From positions 1 to 64,000 of the forward strand of contig NZ_VBSE01000036.1 in assembly GCF_005930975.1 (NCBI RefSeq): DNA of 64,000 bases, read 5' to 3'. The DNA is from Apilactobacillus kunkeei (GTDB lineage Bacteria > Bacillota > Bacilli > Lactobacillales > Lactobacillaceae). The position numbers and the translations under genes are program-made. The notes under the pieces are model-generated. The model did no database searches and was not told the origin of the DNA. It was given only the letters and a program-made list of their open reading frames with translations. Of this stretch, positions 1-8,461 are shown piece after piece. Within the stretch, counting starts at the first letter, position 1; each line of letters begins with the position of its first letter.

Positions 1-81
1 GTTATTTTATCAAATTAAAATAATCATTTTATCGAAAGTGCTTTTATTTATCTGTTCAATATTATAACTTCAGTTCCAAAA

Positions 82-951
82 CTAGTTCTTTTTTTCAGTA
101 TCAATCATCCAAGCTAAAGCAAGAGACTTATTACCTAAATGGGTACCAATAACTGGCCCAAAATAACTTTCTTCAATATTCATGTCAGGATATAATTGTT
201 GAATATTTTCTTTCCATTCATGCCCAGCTTCTGGATCATTACCATTGATTACGATTGCTTTTAATGGATAATCAACCTTATCAGTAACCTCTTTAAAAAT
301 TTCTTCAGTACGTTTAAGTGCCTTCTTGCGAGATCTTACCTTTTCAAAAGCCACAATTTCATTACTATCTTTATCAAAAGTTAGTAAAGGTTTAATTTTA
401 AGTAAGCTTCCTAAAAATGCCGAAGCGTTTGATAGTCTTCCGCCTCTCACAAGATTTTGTAAATCATCAACCACGAATACTTCACCAATTGTGTCTCTAA
501 CGTAATCTAAATGTTCAATAATTTCATCAACGTTAGCCCCTGCTTGTACCTTCTTTGCTGCTTCAATTGCTAAATTTCCCATTAGTTTTACGGTAATCTT
601 TGAATTATAAGGAATTACCTTAATATTTTCAATGGTTGGTGCAAGTGCCGACAATGAATTGTAAAAACCAGAAATGGTACTTGCTAAATGAATACTGATT
701 ACAGTGTCGTAACCTTCATCTGCCAATGAATCATACAAGTTAATCAACTCACCCATTGGTGGTTGTGATGTACTTGGAAATGACTGCGAATTTTTTAGTT
801 TTTCATAGAATTCATCTGTTGAGATGTTGCTGCCTTCTTCATAGCTTTTACCATCAATCATTACAGGCATATGAACAATATGAATTCCATATTTTTCTTG
901 TTCTTCTTTTGATAAATAAGAAGTACTATCTGTTACGATTGCAATTTTCAT
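82..951 (-). CDS. DegV family fatty-acid-binding protein
   Basis: This 289-residue protein matches the DegV/FakB family in full length. These are cytosolic proteins that bind one fatty acid and, as FakB subunits, present it to the FakA kinase for phosphorylation into membrane lipid. The N-terminus carries the family signature IVTDSTSYLS (about residues 4-13). The C-terminal half has the conserved GPVIGTHLG stretch (about residues 266-274) that caps the lipid pocket. A Shine-Dalgarno AAGGATG sits 7-8 nt before the ATG. It is transcribed away from rqcH, with 158 nt between the two starts. No fakA is visible nearby, so the partnership is inferred from the family. The family call is firm; which fatty acid it prefers cannot be read from the sequence. 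Confidence 0.93.
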   Translation of the reverse strand: MKIAIVTDSTSYLSKEEQEKYGIHIVHMPVMIDGKSYEEGSNISTDEFYEKLKNSQSFPSTSQPPMGELINLYDSLADEGYDTVISIHLASTISGFYNSLSALAPTIENIKVIPYNSKITVKLMGNLAIEAAKKVQAGANVDEIIEHLDYVRDTIGEVFVVDDLQNLVRGGRLSNASAFLGSLLKIKPLLTFDKDSNEIVAFEKVRSRKKALKRTEEIFKEVTDKVDYPLKAIVINGNDPEAGHEWKENIQQLYPDMNIEESYFGPVIGTHLGNKSLALAWMIDTEKKN

Positions 952-1051
952 TATCTTTCATCCTTTTTACATAATACATACGATTATTTATAAATAAAAT
1001 TATAACATTAAAACATATTTATATCATGAGAACTCTGTTATTTTTGCTAAT

Positions 1052-1078
1052 TTGTTAGCATATCAGTTATACTATAAT
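1052..1078 (+). promoter_or_regulatory. putative promoter of rqcH
   Basis: A TTGTTA box (1052-1057) lies 15 nt before a perfect TATAAT (1073-1078). Read one base earlier, TTTGTT gives a 16-nt spacer. The -10 box is 31 nt before the rqcH ATG and a purine-rich GAGAGATGAG precedes the start. The -10 is strong and the -35 weak. Confidence 0.6.
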
Positions 1079-1109
1079 GTAAGACTTTGTACGAAAGAGA
1101 GATGAGATA

Positions 1110-2822
1110 ATGTCATTTGATGGATCATTTACTCACGCAATGACTGGTGAATTAAATCGATTAGTTTCAGGTGGTCGGGTATCTAAAATCAACCAACCAT
1201 ATGATAACGAAGTTGTATTAACCATTCGTTCAAACCATGAAAACTATCCAATTTTAATTTCAGCCAACCCTAACTACGCACGTGTGCAAATTTCAAGAAT
1301 TCCATATGTTAACCCTCACACTCCAACTACTTTCACAATGACATTAAGAAAGCATCTTAGTGGAGCAGTTTTAAAGAAAGTATCCCAAATAGATAATGAC
1401 CGTGTAATGATTTTTCATTTCACAACTAGAAACGAAATTGGTGATTTGAAAGAAATGCGTTTAGTTGTTGAAATCATGGCTAGACACAGTAATATCATCC
1501 TAGTAGATACTCAAGATGATATGAGAATCATCGATGCAATTAAAAGAATTGGTGCTGATAAGAATAGATACCGCACTATCTTGCCCGGTGACAAATATAT
1601 TACTCCGCCAAACCAAAACATGGTCAATCCATTTGATGAAAATGTTGATTATAAAAAAATTGAGGACATAATTAAAGAGTTTCCTAATCAAGAAGTCCTA
1701 TCTTCAGAACTACGAAAGAGAATTCAAGGATTAGGAAAAGATACATCATTGTATCTTGCTCAAGCAATGCATCAAGATGGAACTGTTAAAGGTAAGTTTG
1801 ATGAATTTTTCAATCACTTTAACAATCCAGTTCCAACAATGATTAAACACGGTAATAATAACAGTTTCAATGTATATCCTTTTGAAGATAATAACATTCA
1901 ATATGATACACTAAGTGAGTTATTAGATAACTTCTATGAAACAAAGGCTAGATTAGACCGTGTCCGCGAACAAGGTGGCCAGTTAATAAAAGTTGCTAGA
2001 AGTGAATTAAAGAAGAATAAAAACAAAAAGAAAAAACTTGAAAAGACTTTGGATAATACTAAGTATGCTGATGAATATCGTATTAAGGGTGAAATTTTAA
2101 CCACATACCTATACAAAATTCAAAAAGGAATGACTAAGATTACCCTTCCTAACTTCTATGATAACGGAAATGAAATTGACATTAGTATATCAAATCAACT
2201 AACTCCTTCAGAAAATGCTCAAAAGTATTTTAAACGTTATCAAAAGGAAAAAAATGCTGTTTCATTTGTAAGTGAACAATTAAAAAAGACAAATAACGAG
2301 ATTGATTACTTTGAAAACATCCTTTCACAAATTGAGATTGCCAACCCATCCGATTTAGACGACATCAAAGTCGAACTAAAAAACGAAGGATATTTAAAGC
2401 ATCACAACAACCGTAATACAAAGAATAAAAATAAAAATACCAAGATTAGTAAACCTGAAGAATTTATTACTGATAAAGGCATTCACATTCTTGTTGGTAA
2501 GAATAACCTTCAAAACGATAAGTTAACAATGAAAGATGCTGATAAGAGAGATACTTGGTTGCATACACAAAAGATTCACGGTTCTCATGTTATCATCAAG
2601 GACTTTAATCCTGATGATGAAACTATTGAAACTGCAGCTATGCTTGCTGCATACTTCTCAAAAGCAAGAGATTCAGCAACCGTTCCCGTTGACTATGTTC
2701 AAGTTAAAAAAATCAGAAAACCAAATGGTTCTAAGCCTGGATTTGTTATTTATGAAGGTCAAAAGACCATCTTTGTAACACCAAATAAAGAATTCGTTGA
2801 TCAATTAAGAGAAAATAAATAA
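1110..2822 (+). CDS. rqcH: Rqc2 homolog RqcH (NFACT family)
   Basis: This 570-residue protein is an RqcH-type NFACT protein, often misnamed fibronectin-binding protein FbpA. In Bacillus RqcH binds the obstructed 50S subunit after ribosome splitting and recruits tRNA-Ala to add C-terminal alanine tails that mark stalled peptides for degradation. The NFACT-N domain covers about residues 1-270, with the conserved EIMARHSNIILVD segment near residue 125. A lysine-rich coiled-coil region runs from about 280 to 420, and the NFACT-R domain (about 455-560) has the signature LHTQKIHGSHVIIK. Length is usual for the family. It stands alone between the DegV gene and a terminator, so it is probably monocistronic. 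Confidence 0.95.
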   Translation: MSFDGSFTHAMTGELNRLVSGGRVSKINQPYDNEVVLTIRSNHENYPILISANPNYARVQISRIPYVNPHTPTTFTMTLRKHLSGAVLKKVSQIDNDRVMIFHFTTRNEIGDLKEMRLVVEIMARHSNIILVDTQDDMRIIDAIKRIGADKNRYRTILPGDKYITPPNQNMVNPFDENVDYKKIEDIIKEFPNQEVLSSELRKRIQGLGKDTSLYLAQAMHQDGTVKGKFDEFFNHFNNPVPTMIKHGNNNSFNVYPFEDNNIQYDTLSELLDNFYETKARLDRVREQGGQLIKVARSELKKNKNKKKKLEKTLDNTKYADEYRIKGEILTTYLYKIQKGMTKITLPNFYDNGNEIDISISNQLTPSENAQKYFKRYQKEKNAVSFVSEQLKKTNNEIDYFENILSQIEIANPSDLDDIKVELKNEGYLKHHNNRNTKNKNKNTKISKPEEFITDKGIHILVGKNNLQNDKLTMKDADKRDTWLHTQKIHGSHVIIKDFNPDDETIETAAMLAAYFSKARDSATVPVDYVQVKKIRKPNGSKPGFVIYEGQKTIFVTPNKEFVDQLRENK

Positions 2823-2853
2823 AGGGATGCGTCTTGAGATGCACCCCTTTTTA
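2822..2853 (+). terminator. intrinsic terminator of rqcH
   Basis: AAGGGATGCGTC and GATGCACCCCTT form a 12-bp stem with one mismatch and one G-T pair around a TTGA loop, followed by TTTTTATTTTAT. It lies directly after the rqcH stop and reaches the convergent gene's stop, so it may serve both. Confidence 0.75.
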
Positions 2854-3396
2854 TTTTATATTTCTGTAAAAATAGAATAATGATTCAACCACTATTAAAA
2901 TAATAGAAACATATCTAATTATAATTTCTTTCATGCTATGAACTTTATATCTAAATATGCCTTTCTTACGGATAATTTTACGATTACCAAATGGATATAG
3001 CCATCTAATTCCTTCAACTGAAAAAGCATCTAATAGTTCATGTAAGAAGTATCCCAAAACCAACGTAAAATAAAAGTATCCCATCACTTTATATCCGTAG
3101 AAACTTATTCCATTTAGGATTGGGCTATTAGAGCTGTAGCGTGCTAAAATAAATAGGAAGACTGGTATCCAAATACTGTGTGACCAGGTTCGATGACCCC
3201 ATAATGTCAGAATGGATGTTTCTACGCCAGTTTTTTTATTTATTCTAGTTTGTCTCTGATCAATATCAGGAAGTTGACTACCTACCCAAACACCAATTGC
3301 CTCAGTTATGATAATTGGTAAAGGTTGATTAGTCGAAATGGCATAACCCATCATTACTGCTTCTGCTGAAGCAACATGCGTTTTTCTTAGCGCCAA
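2851..3396 (-). CDS. YdjM-type membrane-bound metal-dependent hydrolase
   Basis: This integral membrane protein of about 181 residues resembles the YdjM/YvsG (DUF457) family, annotated as LexA-binding or metal-dependent hydrolases; the substrate is unknown. Likely metal ligands are spread over LPDID (near residue 47), GHRTWSHS (near 70) and LHELLDAFS (near 120), with hydrophobic segments between and a final one at the C-terminus. I place the start at a TTG (3396), giving MALRKTHVAS, because an AAGGA Shine-Dalgarno lies 9 nt before it. The ATG at 3405 directly abuts that site with no spacing. The gene is convergent with rqcH and divergent from the nuclease gene. The family call is good, the function open. 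Confidence 0.82.
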   Translation of the reverse strand: MALRKTHVASAEAVMMGYAISTNQPLPIIITEAIGVWVGSQLPDIDQRQTRINKKTGVETSILTLWGHRTWSHSIWIPVFLFILARYSSNSPILNGISFYGYKVMGYFYFTLVLGYFLHELLDAFSVEGIRWLYPFGNRKIIRKKGIFRYKVHSMKEIIIRYVSIILIVVESLFYFYRNIK

Positions 3397-3469
3397 AAAT
3401 AACATTCCTTACGTATTTAACTTTAGGCAACTATTTTATCATACATAGGTTTATTAGGAGGATTTTTAA

Positions 3470-4444
3470 TTGAAATATACTAAAATAATGGCCACCATTA
3501 CTATTGGACTTTCATTAGTATTGTGTGGTTGTGCAAATAATGGTAACGAAAATACTGCTACCAAGAGCAGCAAATCGTCAGACGTTACCAAAGATTTGCC
3601 AAATACGAATACAAGTGATTTAGCGTCACTAAACTATCAAAATAACACATCAGCAATCTTGACCGTGAATAATGATGCATCTAACTTAAAAGCATCTGAT
3701 TGGAAATACAATCACGTAGAATACACTAATCTAGATTCCTTAAACAGAACATCTGAAGGTAATACTGCCTACCTAGAAAAACGTAATATTGCAAACGACA
3801 GTCTAAGAACCAGACAAGTGGTTAAACCAACTGGATGGCACCAAAAGTTCGTTAACAATGATGCTATTATCAATCGTGGCCATGAAATTGCTTACAGTTT
3901 ATCTAAAGGAATCAGTCTAAATGGTAAATATGAACCATCAGTACAATCTGGTGATCAAAATAATTTGAAGAACCTATTTACCCAAACCGCATTCAGTAAT
4001 CAAAAACTACAAACTATTTACGAATCACAAGTCAGAGAAGCACTTAGAAAAAATAAAAAGGTTATTTTCCAAGTTACCCCTATTTTTAGAGGAAATGAAT
4101 TAATGGCTCGTGGTGTTCATATGCAAGCCATTTCAACTGATGGAAGTCTAAACTTTAACGTTTACATCTTCAATGTTCAATCTGGTGTTGAATTCAACTA
4201 TTCAACCGGTAGATCCAAGATAAATAACGAGATTAAGGTTCCTACACCTGAAAACGCACCATCGTTCAATAATCGCCGTAACTCATACAAGAAGCATCAT
4301 TACGTAAGAGATGCCGTTGTAGCAGGTGTCGTTCATCACGAAATAAAAAAGCACTACGAAAGGAAGTATCGTAAAGAATACAAGAAAGAATCAGAACATC
4401 ACCAATACCATTCACGTAGCCATTACTACAGACATAAGTATTAA
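3470..4444 (+). CDS. DNA/RNA non-specific endonuclease, predicted lipoprotein (EndA-like)
   Basis: This 324-residue protein appears to be a surface-anchored beta-beta-alpha-metal nuclease related to the streptococcal DNA-entry nuclease EndA. A signal peptide ends in the lipobox LCGC, with Cys21 as lipidation site, followed by a Ser/Thr/Asn-rich linker to about residue 55. The catalytic core has an NRGH motif with His138 as expected general base (DRGH is commoner) and the metal-binding Asn near residue 177 in the NLFTQTAFSN stretch. The last 50 residues or so are very rich in Lys, Arg, His and Tyr. The start is TTG with AGGAGG 8 nt upstream. Possible roles are DNA scavenging, DNA uptake or biofilm release. 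The nuclease call is strong, the biological role inferred. Confidence 0.88.
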   Translation: MKYTKIMATITIGLSLVLCGCANNGNENTATKSSKSSDVTKDLPNTNTSDLASLNYQNNTSAILTVNNDASNLKASDWKYNHVEYTNLDSLNRTSEGNTAYLEKRNIANDSLRTRQVVKPTGWHQKFVNNDAIINRGHEIAYSLSKGISLNGKYEPSVQSGDQNNLKNLFTQTAFSNQKLQTIYESQVREALRKNKKVIFQVTPIFRGNELMARGVHMQAISTDGSLNFNVYIFNVQSGVEFNYSTGRSKINNEIKVPTPENAPSFNNRRNSYKKHHYVRDAVVAGVVHHEIKKHYERKYRKEYKKESEHHQYHSRSHYYRHKY

Positions 4445-4447
4445 TTA

Positions 4448-4481
4448 AAAAAGGTTTCTAGCATATGCTAGAAACCTTTTT
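4448..4481. terminator. bidirectional intrinsic terminator
   Basis: A perfect inverted repeat (AAAAAGGTTTCTAGCA paired with its complement) has A- and T-runs on either side. It lies between the convergent nuclease and msrA genes and should terminate both. Confidence 0.88.
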
Positions 4482-4485
4482 ATTA

Positions 4486-5007
4486 TTATTTAGCCCACTT
4501 TGTATCCTTAAATTGTTGACGGCCACCTAATTCTTCAATTTGAGCTCTTAATGGGTTCTTCTTGTAGAAATCTTGGTGATAGTCTTCAGCTGGATAGAAT
4601 GGTTTAGCATCTTCGATTGATGTAACGATTGGTTCATCAAACATACCGCTTTCAGCTAGTTGCTTCTTTGATTCTTCAGCGACTTTTCTTTGTTCTTCAC
4701 TGTTAACGAAAATAACGGGACGATAACTGTCACCTCTGTCTTGGAATTGGCCAGAAGCATCAGTTGGATCTGTTTGTCTCCAGTAAATTTCGACTAAATC
4801 CTTGTATGAAATGACTTCAGGATCAAATGTAATTTCAACGGCTTCAGTATGGCCTGTTGTATGGCTACATACTTGTTCGTATGTTGGGTTTGCAACGTGT
4901 CCTCCTGTGTAACCTGAGATAACACTTTCAATTCCTGGTTGTTGGTCAAATGGTTCAACCATGCACCAGAAACATCCTCCTGCGAAAATAGCTGTATCTT
5001 TACTCAT
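4486..5007 (-). CDS. msrA: peptide-methionine (S)-S-oxide reductase MsrA
   Basis: This 173-residue enzyme reduces the S-epimer of methionine sulfoxide in proteins, repairing oxidative damage. The active-site signature GGCFWC holds catalytic Cys12 near the N-terminus. The conserved YTGG (about residue 33), the [12 protein letters not shown] stretch (about 51-62) and the [10 protein letters not shown] segment near the C-terminus are typical. It is the second gene of an operon, 17 nt after msrB, with GGGAG before its ATG. The pair therefore covers both methionine sulfoxide epimers. Regulation is likely from the operator-like region upstream of msrB. Confidence 0.97.
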   Translation of the reverse strand: MSKDTAIFAGGCFWCMVEPFDQQPGIESVISGYTGGHVANPTYEQVCSHTTGHTEAVEITFDPEVISYKDLVEIYWRQTDPTDASGQFQDRGDSYRPVIFVNSEEQRKVAEESKKQLAESGMFDEPIVTSIEDAKPFYPAEDYHQDFYKKNPLRAQIEELGGRQQFKDTKWAK

Positions 5008-5024
5008 AAAACAAATCTCCCATC

Positions 5025-5462
5025 CTATTTAAATTCTGCAGCGTATTGGCCGTAGCCTTCTTCTTCTAACTTATTAACTGGAATGAATCTTAATGATGCT
5101 GAGTTAATGCAGTATCTCAATCCACCCTTATCTTTAGGGCCATCAGGAAAGACGTGACCTAAGTGTGAGTTAGCTTCGCTACTTCTTACTTCGTTTCTTA
5201 CCATACCATGTGAGGTATCTAAATTACTCTTAATGCTGCTTTGTTCAATTGGCTTGGTAAATGCTGGCCAACCACATCCAGAGTTGTATTTATCTTTTGA
5301 AGTGAATAAAGGTTCACCTGATACAATATCTACGTATAAGCCATCTTCAAAAAAGTCATCATATTCGTTTGAAAATGGCATTTCTGTACCGGCATTTTGA
5401 GTAACTTCGTATTGTTCGTCAGTTAATCTACTTCTTAATTCTTCTTCACTGTATTTCTTCAT
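5025..5462 (-). CDS. msrB: peptide-methionine (R)-S-oxide reductase MsrB
   Basis: MsrB reduces the R-epimer of protein methionine sulfoxide. I start it at the ATG at 5462 ([14 protein letters not shown]), giving 145 residues, the normal size, with AAGGAG about 12 nt upstream. The open frame extends 36 codons farther, but that extension has no family similarity and would run through the operator region. The catalytic cysteine is in [11 protein letters not shown] near the C-terminus, and the substrate-pocket segment [11 protein letters not shown] is near residue 60. The paired CxxC zinc ligands found in some MsrBs are not seen. It is the first gene of the msrB-msrA operon. Confidence 0.95.
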   Translation of the reverse strand: MKKYSEEELRSRLTDEQYEVTQNAGTEMPFSNEYDDFFEDGLYVDIVSGEPLFTSKDKYNSGCGWPAFTKPIEQSSIKSNLDTSHGMVRNEVRSSEANSHLGHVFPDGPKDKGGLRYCINSASLRFIPVNKLEEEGYGQYAAEFK

Positions 5463-5490
5463 AATCGTAACAGCTCCTTTTGCTTGATCT

Positions 5491-5527
5491 GATATATCCG
5501 GTGGAGATATATCGTACACGATATATC
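5491..5527. promoter_or_regulatory. triple GATATATC operator-like array upstream of msrB
   Basis: The self-complementary octamer GATATATC occurs three times, at 5491-5498, 5506-5513 and 5520-5527, with starts 15 and 14 nt apart. The last two extend to 9-bp arms GATATATCG and CGATATATC separated by 4 nt. The array lies 29 nt upstream of the msrB ATG, where a repressor could block transcription. The binding protein is unknown. Confidence 0.55.
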
Positions 5528-5546
5528 TATAATGATAACGATTATA
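5528..5546. promoter_or_regulatory. Fur/PerR-like dyad upstream of msrB
   Basis: TATAAT and ATTATA are separated by GATAACG, giving an AT-rich dyad resembling the Fur-family boxes of PerR, Fur or Zur. It abuts the GATATATC array. Control by PerR would make sense for methionine sulfoxide reductases, but the centre of the box departs from consensus. On the minus strand the overlapping TATAATCG could also be a -10 box. Confidence 0.35.
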
Positions 5547-5585
5547 AAAAATAATGCAAATTATTAGCACAGAAAAATATATTAA

Positions 5586-6293
5586 TTAATCCTTCCAATA
5601 TGCATTACCAGCAAGTGCCATTAGAATGTAATAAATGTACTTACCAACGTTTGCAAAGTTGAATTGGCTAATTGCCTTAGCTAGTTGAATAAAGTCGTAT
5701 AATAGCCAGAATTTCCATTGTGTAGATATCTTCATTGCATTCATGATATTTGCAATCAATGAAATTCCGAATACAAAACTAGTTAATACATATAAAACGG
5801 AATCAGATGAATTTAGACTACCGTATCCAATGTAATTAATACCAAAACTAAAGGCTAGTGATAATAATGACAATAGTACAAAGACAATTTGTCCCTTTTT
5901 AGTATTCATAAAATCAGATTTCTTGAATTTATCAGATCTTGTCCATGTTCTAATTGCCCAAATTTGGATAATAAAACTGATTGGATAAGTTAGGATTGCC
6001 CCATGGTTTCCCAATAGGTAATCAATTGCACATCCAAGAATGATTTCAGGAACACCAATCCAGTTACCTAGGTTACTAAAACGACCGACTAACCTAGTAG
6101 ACATGATTGACATGCAGGCGTCAAAAGCACTAATTAGTCCGAAAGGAACAAAGATTGCCCAATGGCCCCAATGAGTCACATCGTTTAGTGATTCGAATAA
6201 ATAACCTGAAAGAAACGCTGATAAGAAAATAATTGCGATTCCTAATAAATCCATTGTCTTTGAAGTAGCTAAATTTCTAAATACCTTTACCAT
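5586..6293 (-). CDS. pnuC: PnuC-type nicotinamide riboside transporter
   Basis: This 235-residue membrane protein matches the PnuC family, which moves nicotinamide riboside (or related nucleosides) across the membrane by facilitated diffusion; the substrate is then trapped by phosphorylation in the cytosol. It is mostly hydrophobic with about seven predicted membrane segments. It carries the family signature WKFWLLYDFIQLAKA near residue 190, followed by NFANVGKYIYYI. The gene is preceded by a structured leader (6323-6351) and a good AGGAG Shine-Dalgarno. NAD salvage fits with nadD in the same window. Some lactobacillar paralogs carry deoxynucleosides, so the exact substrate is less certain than the family. 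Confidence 0.9.
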   Translation of the reverse strand: MVKVFRNLATSKTMDLLGIAIIFLSAFLSGYLFESLNDVTHWGHWAIFVPFGLISAFDACMSIMSTRLVGRFSNLGNWIGVPEIILGCAIDYLLGNHGAILTYPISFIIQIWAIRTWTRSDKFKKSDFMNTKKGQIVFVLLSLLSLAFSFGINYIGYGSLNSSDSVLYVLTSFVFGISLIANIMNAMKISTQWKFWLLYDFIQLAKAISQFNFANVGKYIYYILMALAGNAYWKD

Positions 6294-6322
6294 TTTGAAG
6301 ATCTCCTATTGTTTTTATTTGA

Positions 6323-6351
6323 GACAGCCGTATTCCGGAAGCAACGCTGTC
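6323..6351 (-). promoter_or_regulatory. stem-loop in the pnuC 5' leader, possible riboswitch
   Basis: In the mRNA sense GACAGC and GCUGUC form a 6-bp stem around a 17-nt loop that contains the self-complementary UUCCGGAA. An A-rich stretch follows, then the AGGAG ribosome site 17-21 nt after the stem. Four loop bases (CUUC) could pair with GGAG of the ribosome site to form an H-type pseudoknot. pnuC genes in some Firmicutes are controlled by small NAD-sensing riboswitches; whether this is one is inference. Confidence 0.4.
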
Positions 6352-6359
6352 AGATATTT

Positions 6360-6401
6360 TTTTATATAAAGAAAGAACACACCCATTAGGATGTGTCCTT
6401 T
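6360..6401 (-). terminator. probable terminator of ppaC
   Basis: AAAGGACACATCC and GGGTGTGTTCTTT pair with two G-U pairs around TAAT, directly after the ppaC stop on the minus strand. The following T-run is interrupted (TCTTTATAT), so it may be leaky into pnuC. Confidence 0.6.
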
Positions 6402-6416
6402 AAATACGTCCTAGTA

Positions 6417-7343
6417 TTAGTCTAAAACATCAGTTAATTGAGGAACAACTTGTTTCTTTCTAGATACTACACCTGGAAGTGCAATTGTATCTTCTGAAAC
6501 TTTTTGGTTAAATGCTTTTTCTACAGCATCCTTTGGTTCACCGTATACGATGGCTTCAGAATTACTGTCTAATACGTTGGTAGCAATTACTAAGAACAAG
6601 TCGTAGCCTTCTGCTTTAGCTTCTTCTTCCATTGCCTTTAATAAGTCTTCTTTACGTTTTAATACGTCGTTTAAATCAACAGTGTTGATTTGGTCGATAC
6701 GTACAGCTTTGCCACCCATAGTGAATGACTTAGCGTCACCGTCGATTAGGTCTTTGTCAGATCTAGCATCAACGTTAGTACCGGCCTTTAGCATCTTGAT
6801 ACCATATTCTTCAGCATCAACCTTAGCAATCTTAGCTAATTCAGCAACGGCATTTTTATCAACATCAGTAGTTGTTGGTGATTTTAGTAATAAAGTATCT
6901 GAAATGATTGCTGAAAGCATTAGACCAGCTAATTTTTCAGGAATTTCAACGTTCTTTTCGTTGAAAATTTCAAATAATACAGTACTTACACACCCAACTG
7001 GTTCAGCACGGTAGAATACAGGCTTTTCAGTGTTGAAATCTGCAATTCTGTGGTGATCAACTACGTGAGTAACTGTTAATTTATCAATATCTGAAACACT
7101 TTGTTGAGGTTCATTATGATCTACTAGCATAACTGAGTCTACTTCAGATGAAGCTTCAGTAATAACACGAGGTGCTTCTTGACCGAAGTAATCTAAAACA
7201 AATTTAGTTTCCTCGTTTGGAGTACCTAGAGCAACGGCTTCAACGTCGTATCCTAGTTTATTTTGTAAGTATGCATATTCGATAGCTGCACAAATTGCAT
7301 CAGTATCTGGACTTTGGTGTCCGAAAACTAATTCTTTAGCCAT
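6417..7343 (-). CDS. ppaC: manganese-dependent inorganic pyrophosphatase (family II)
   Basis: This 308-residue cytosolic enzyme hydrolyses pyrophosphate, pulling biosynthetic reactions forward. The DHH-superfamily metal ligands are visible: His9, Asp13 and Asp15 in HQSPDTD, VDHNE near residue 74, and the name-giving DHH in VVDHHRIAD near residue 96. The C-terminal DHHA2 domain ends with the substrate-binding SRKKQVVP motif. Length is exactly that of the family. The gene follows the LysR gene by 21 nt on the same strand and may share its transcript. Confidence 0.97.
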   Translation of the reverse strand: MAKELVFGHQSPDTDAICAAIEYAYLQNKLGYDVEAVALGTPNEETKFVLDYFGQEAPRVITEASSEVDSVMLVDHNEPQQSVSDIDKLTVTHVVDHHRIADFNTEKPVFYRAEPVGCVSTVLFEIFNEKNVEIPEKLAGLMLSAIISDTLLLKSPTTTDVDKNAVAELAKIAKVDAEEYGIKMLKAGTNVDARSDKDLIDGDAKSFTMGGKAVRIDQINTVDLNDVLKRKEDLLKAMEEEAKAEGYDLFLVIATNVLDSNSEAIVYGEPKDAVEKAFNQKVSEDTIALPGVVSRKKQVVPQLTDVLD

Positions 7344-7364
7344 AATAAAACTTCCTTCGTATTT

Positions 7365-8333
7365 TTAGTAGTTGTCCTTCAATCTTGATAGGTAGTCTTC
7401 TTCATCTAAGAAGGCATCAAATTCGTCTAAGAATGAACCAACACGAGGAATCATCTTCTTGTTAGATCTATAAACGAATGCTAAATCAAAATTGATGTTT
7501 GGATTCAAACGGGCAACCCATGTATTATTATCTTCCAATGTTTTCACATCTTTGTCAATCATAAATGAACTTGGAAGAGCGGTATTTAATCCCGTATTAA
7601 CTGCAAAACGTAAAATTTGATCTGGAGTAGAGAAGCAAGCTCCGCTGTTAGGATTATCTAGAAGTTGATCCTTGTATTCATTCTTTAAGATTGAATCTAA
7701 GAAGTAATCTTCTGGATATGTAACCCATGGACGATCCAATGTGTCTTTGAACTTAATCTTATCTTTACCAGCTAATTTTTCGTTGTGGTGAATGTACATT
7801 AAGTCATCACTCATAATCTTTTGAGATTCGTATGGCTTCCAGTTTTTAATTGATGAATCTGGTAAGTACATAATTGCTAAGTCAATTCGGTTATTTTCCA
7901 AGCTTTCCCAAATTTCCTTACGAGTTAACATTCTTAGGTTAACTTTTAGTTCAGGATTCTTTTTGTAAAGTTCAGCAATGAATTTTTCAAAAACTTTAAC
8001 TTGGATTGATGATAGAACACCAATGTTAATGTCTCCTGTTGAGGCACTATTTGATTGTTCGATTTCATCAGCAGTTTGGTTCAAAATTTCATAAATATCT
8101 TTAGTTGACTTAAGCATAATGTTACCGGCAGATGATAACTTTAGCTTTTTTCCGATTGAATAAAACAATGGAGCACCCACTGTCTTTTCAAGCTTTTTAA
8201 TTTGTTGAGTTAATGCAGGTTGTGTAATACCCAAAATTTGAGCAGCCTGCGTGTAATTCATAGTTTCTGCTAATTGCAAAAAGTATGAAAGTGTCTTAGA
8301 AGAGAAAATGTTTTCTTGCTTAGTTTTTTTCAT
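7365..8333 (-). CDS. LysR family transcriptional regulator
   Basis: This 322-residue protein has a winged helix-turn-helix at about residues 14-72, containing the LysR signature NYTQAAQILGITQPALTQQI. A periplasmic-binding-like effector domain follows (about 100-300). An N-terminal extension of about 12 polar residues (KKTKQENIFSSK) precedes the HTH. It lies 21 nt upstream of ppaC and 129 nt downstream of parC, all on the same strand. The effector and targets are unknown; LysR regulators usually control themselves and a neighbour, but the neighbours here are housekeeping genes. The family call is firm. Confidence 0.92.
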   Translation of the reverse strand: MKKTKQENIFSSKTLSYFLQLAETMNYTQAAQILGITQPALTQQIKKLEKTVGAPLFYSIGKKLKLSSAGNIMLKSTKDIYEILNQTADEIEQSNSASTGDINIGVLSSIQVKVFEKFIAELYKKNPELKVNLRMLTRKEIWESLENNRIDLAIMYLPDSSIKNWKPYESQKIMSDDLMYIHHNEKLAGKDKIKFKDTLDRPWVTYPEDYFLDSILKNEYKDQLLDNPNSGACFSTPDQILRFAVNTGLNTALPSSFMIDKDVKTLEDNNTWVARLNPNINFDLAFVYRSNKKMIPRVGSFLDEFDAFLDEEDYLSRLKDNY

Positions 8334-8461
8334 GCTTATACCCCTATATCATTTATTACATATTATTATCTATTAATAGTTCATTAAAATATAATAACCT
8401 ATCCATCATAAAATAACAATATATTTTATGATAATAATAATAAATTTCTATTAGAGTTATA

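Noticed and set aside
5463-5570. 36-codon N-terminal extension of msrB
   Set aside because: It crosses the operator-like region and has no resemblance to MsrB; a proper ribosome site precedes the later ATG.
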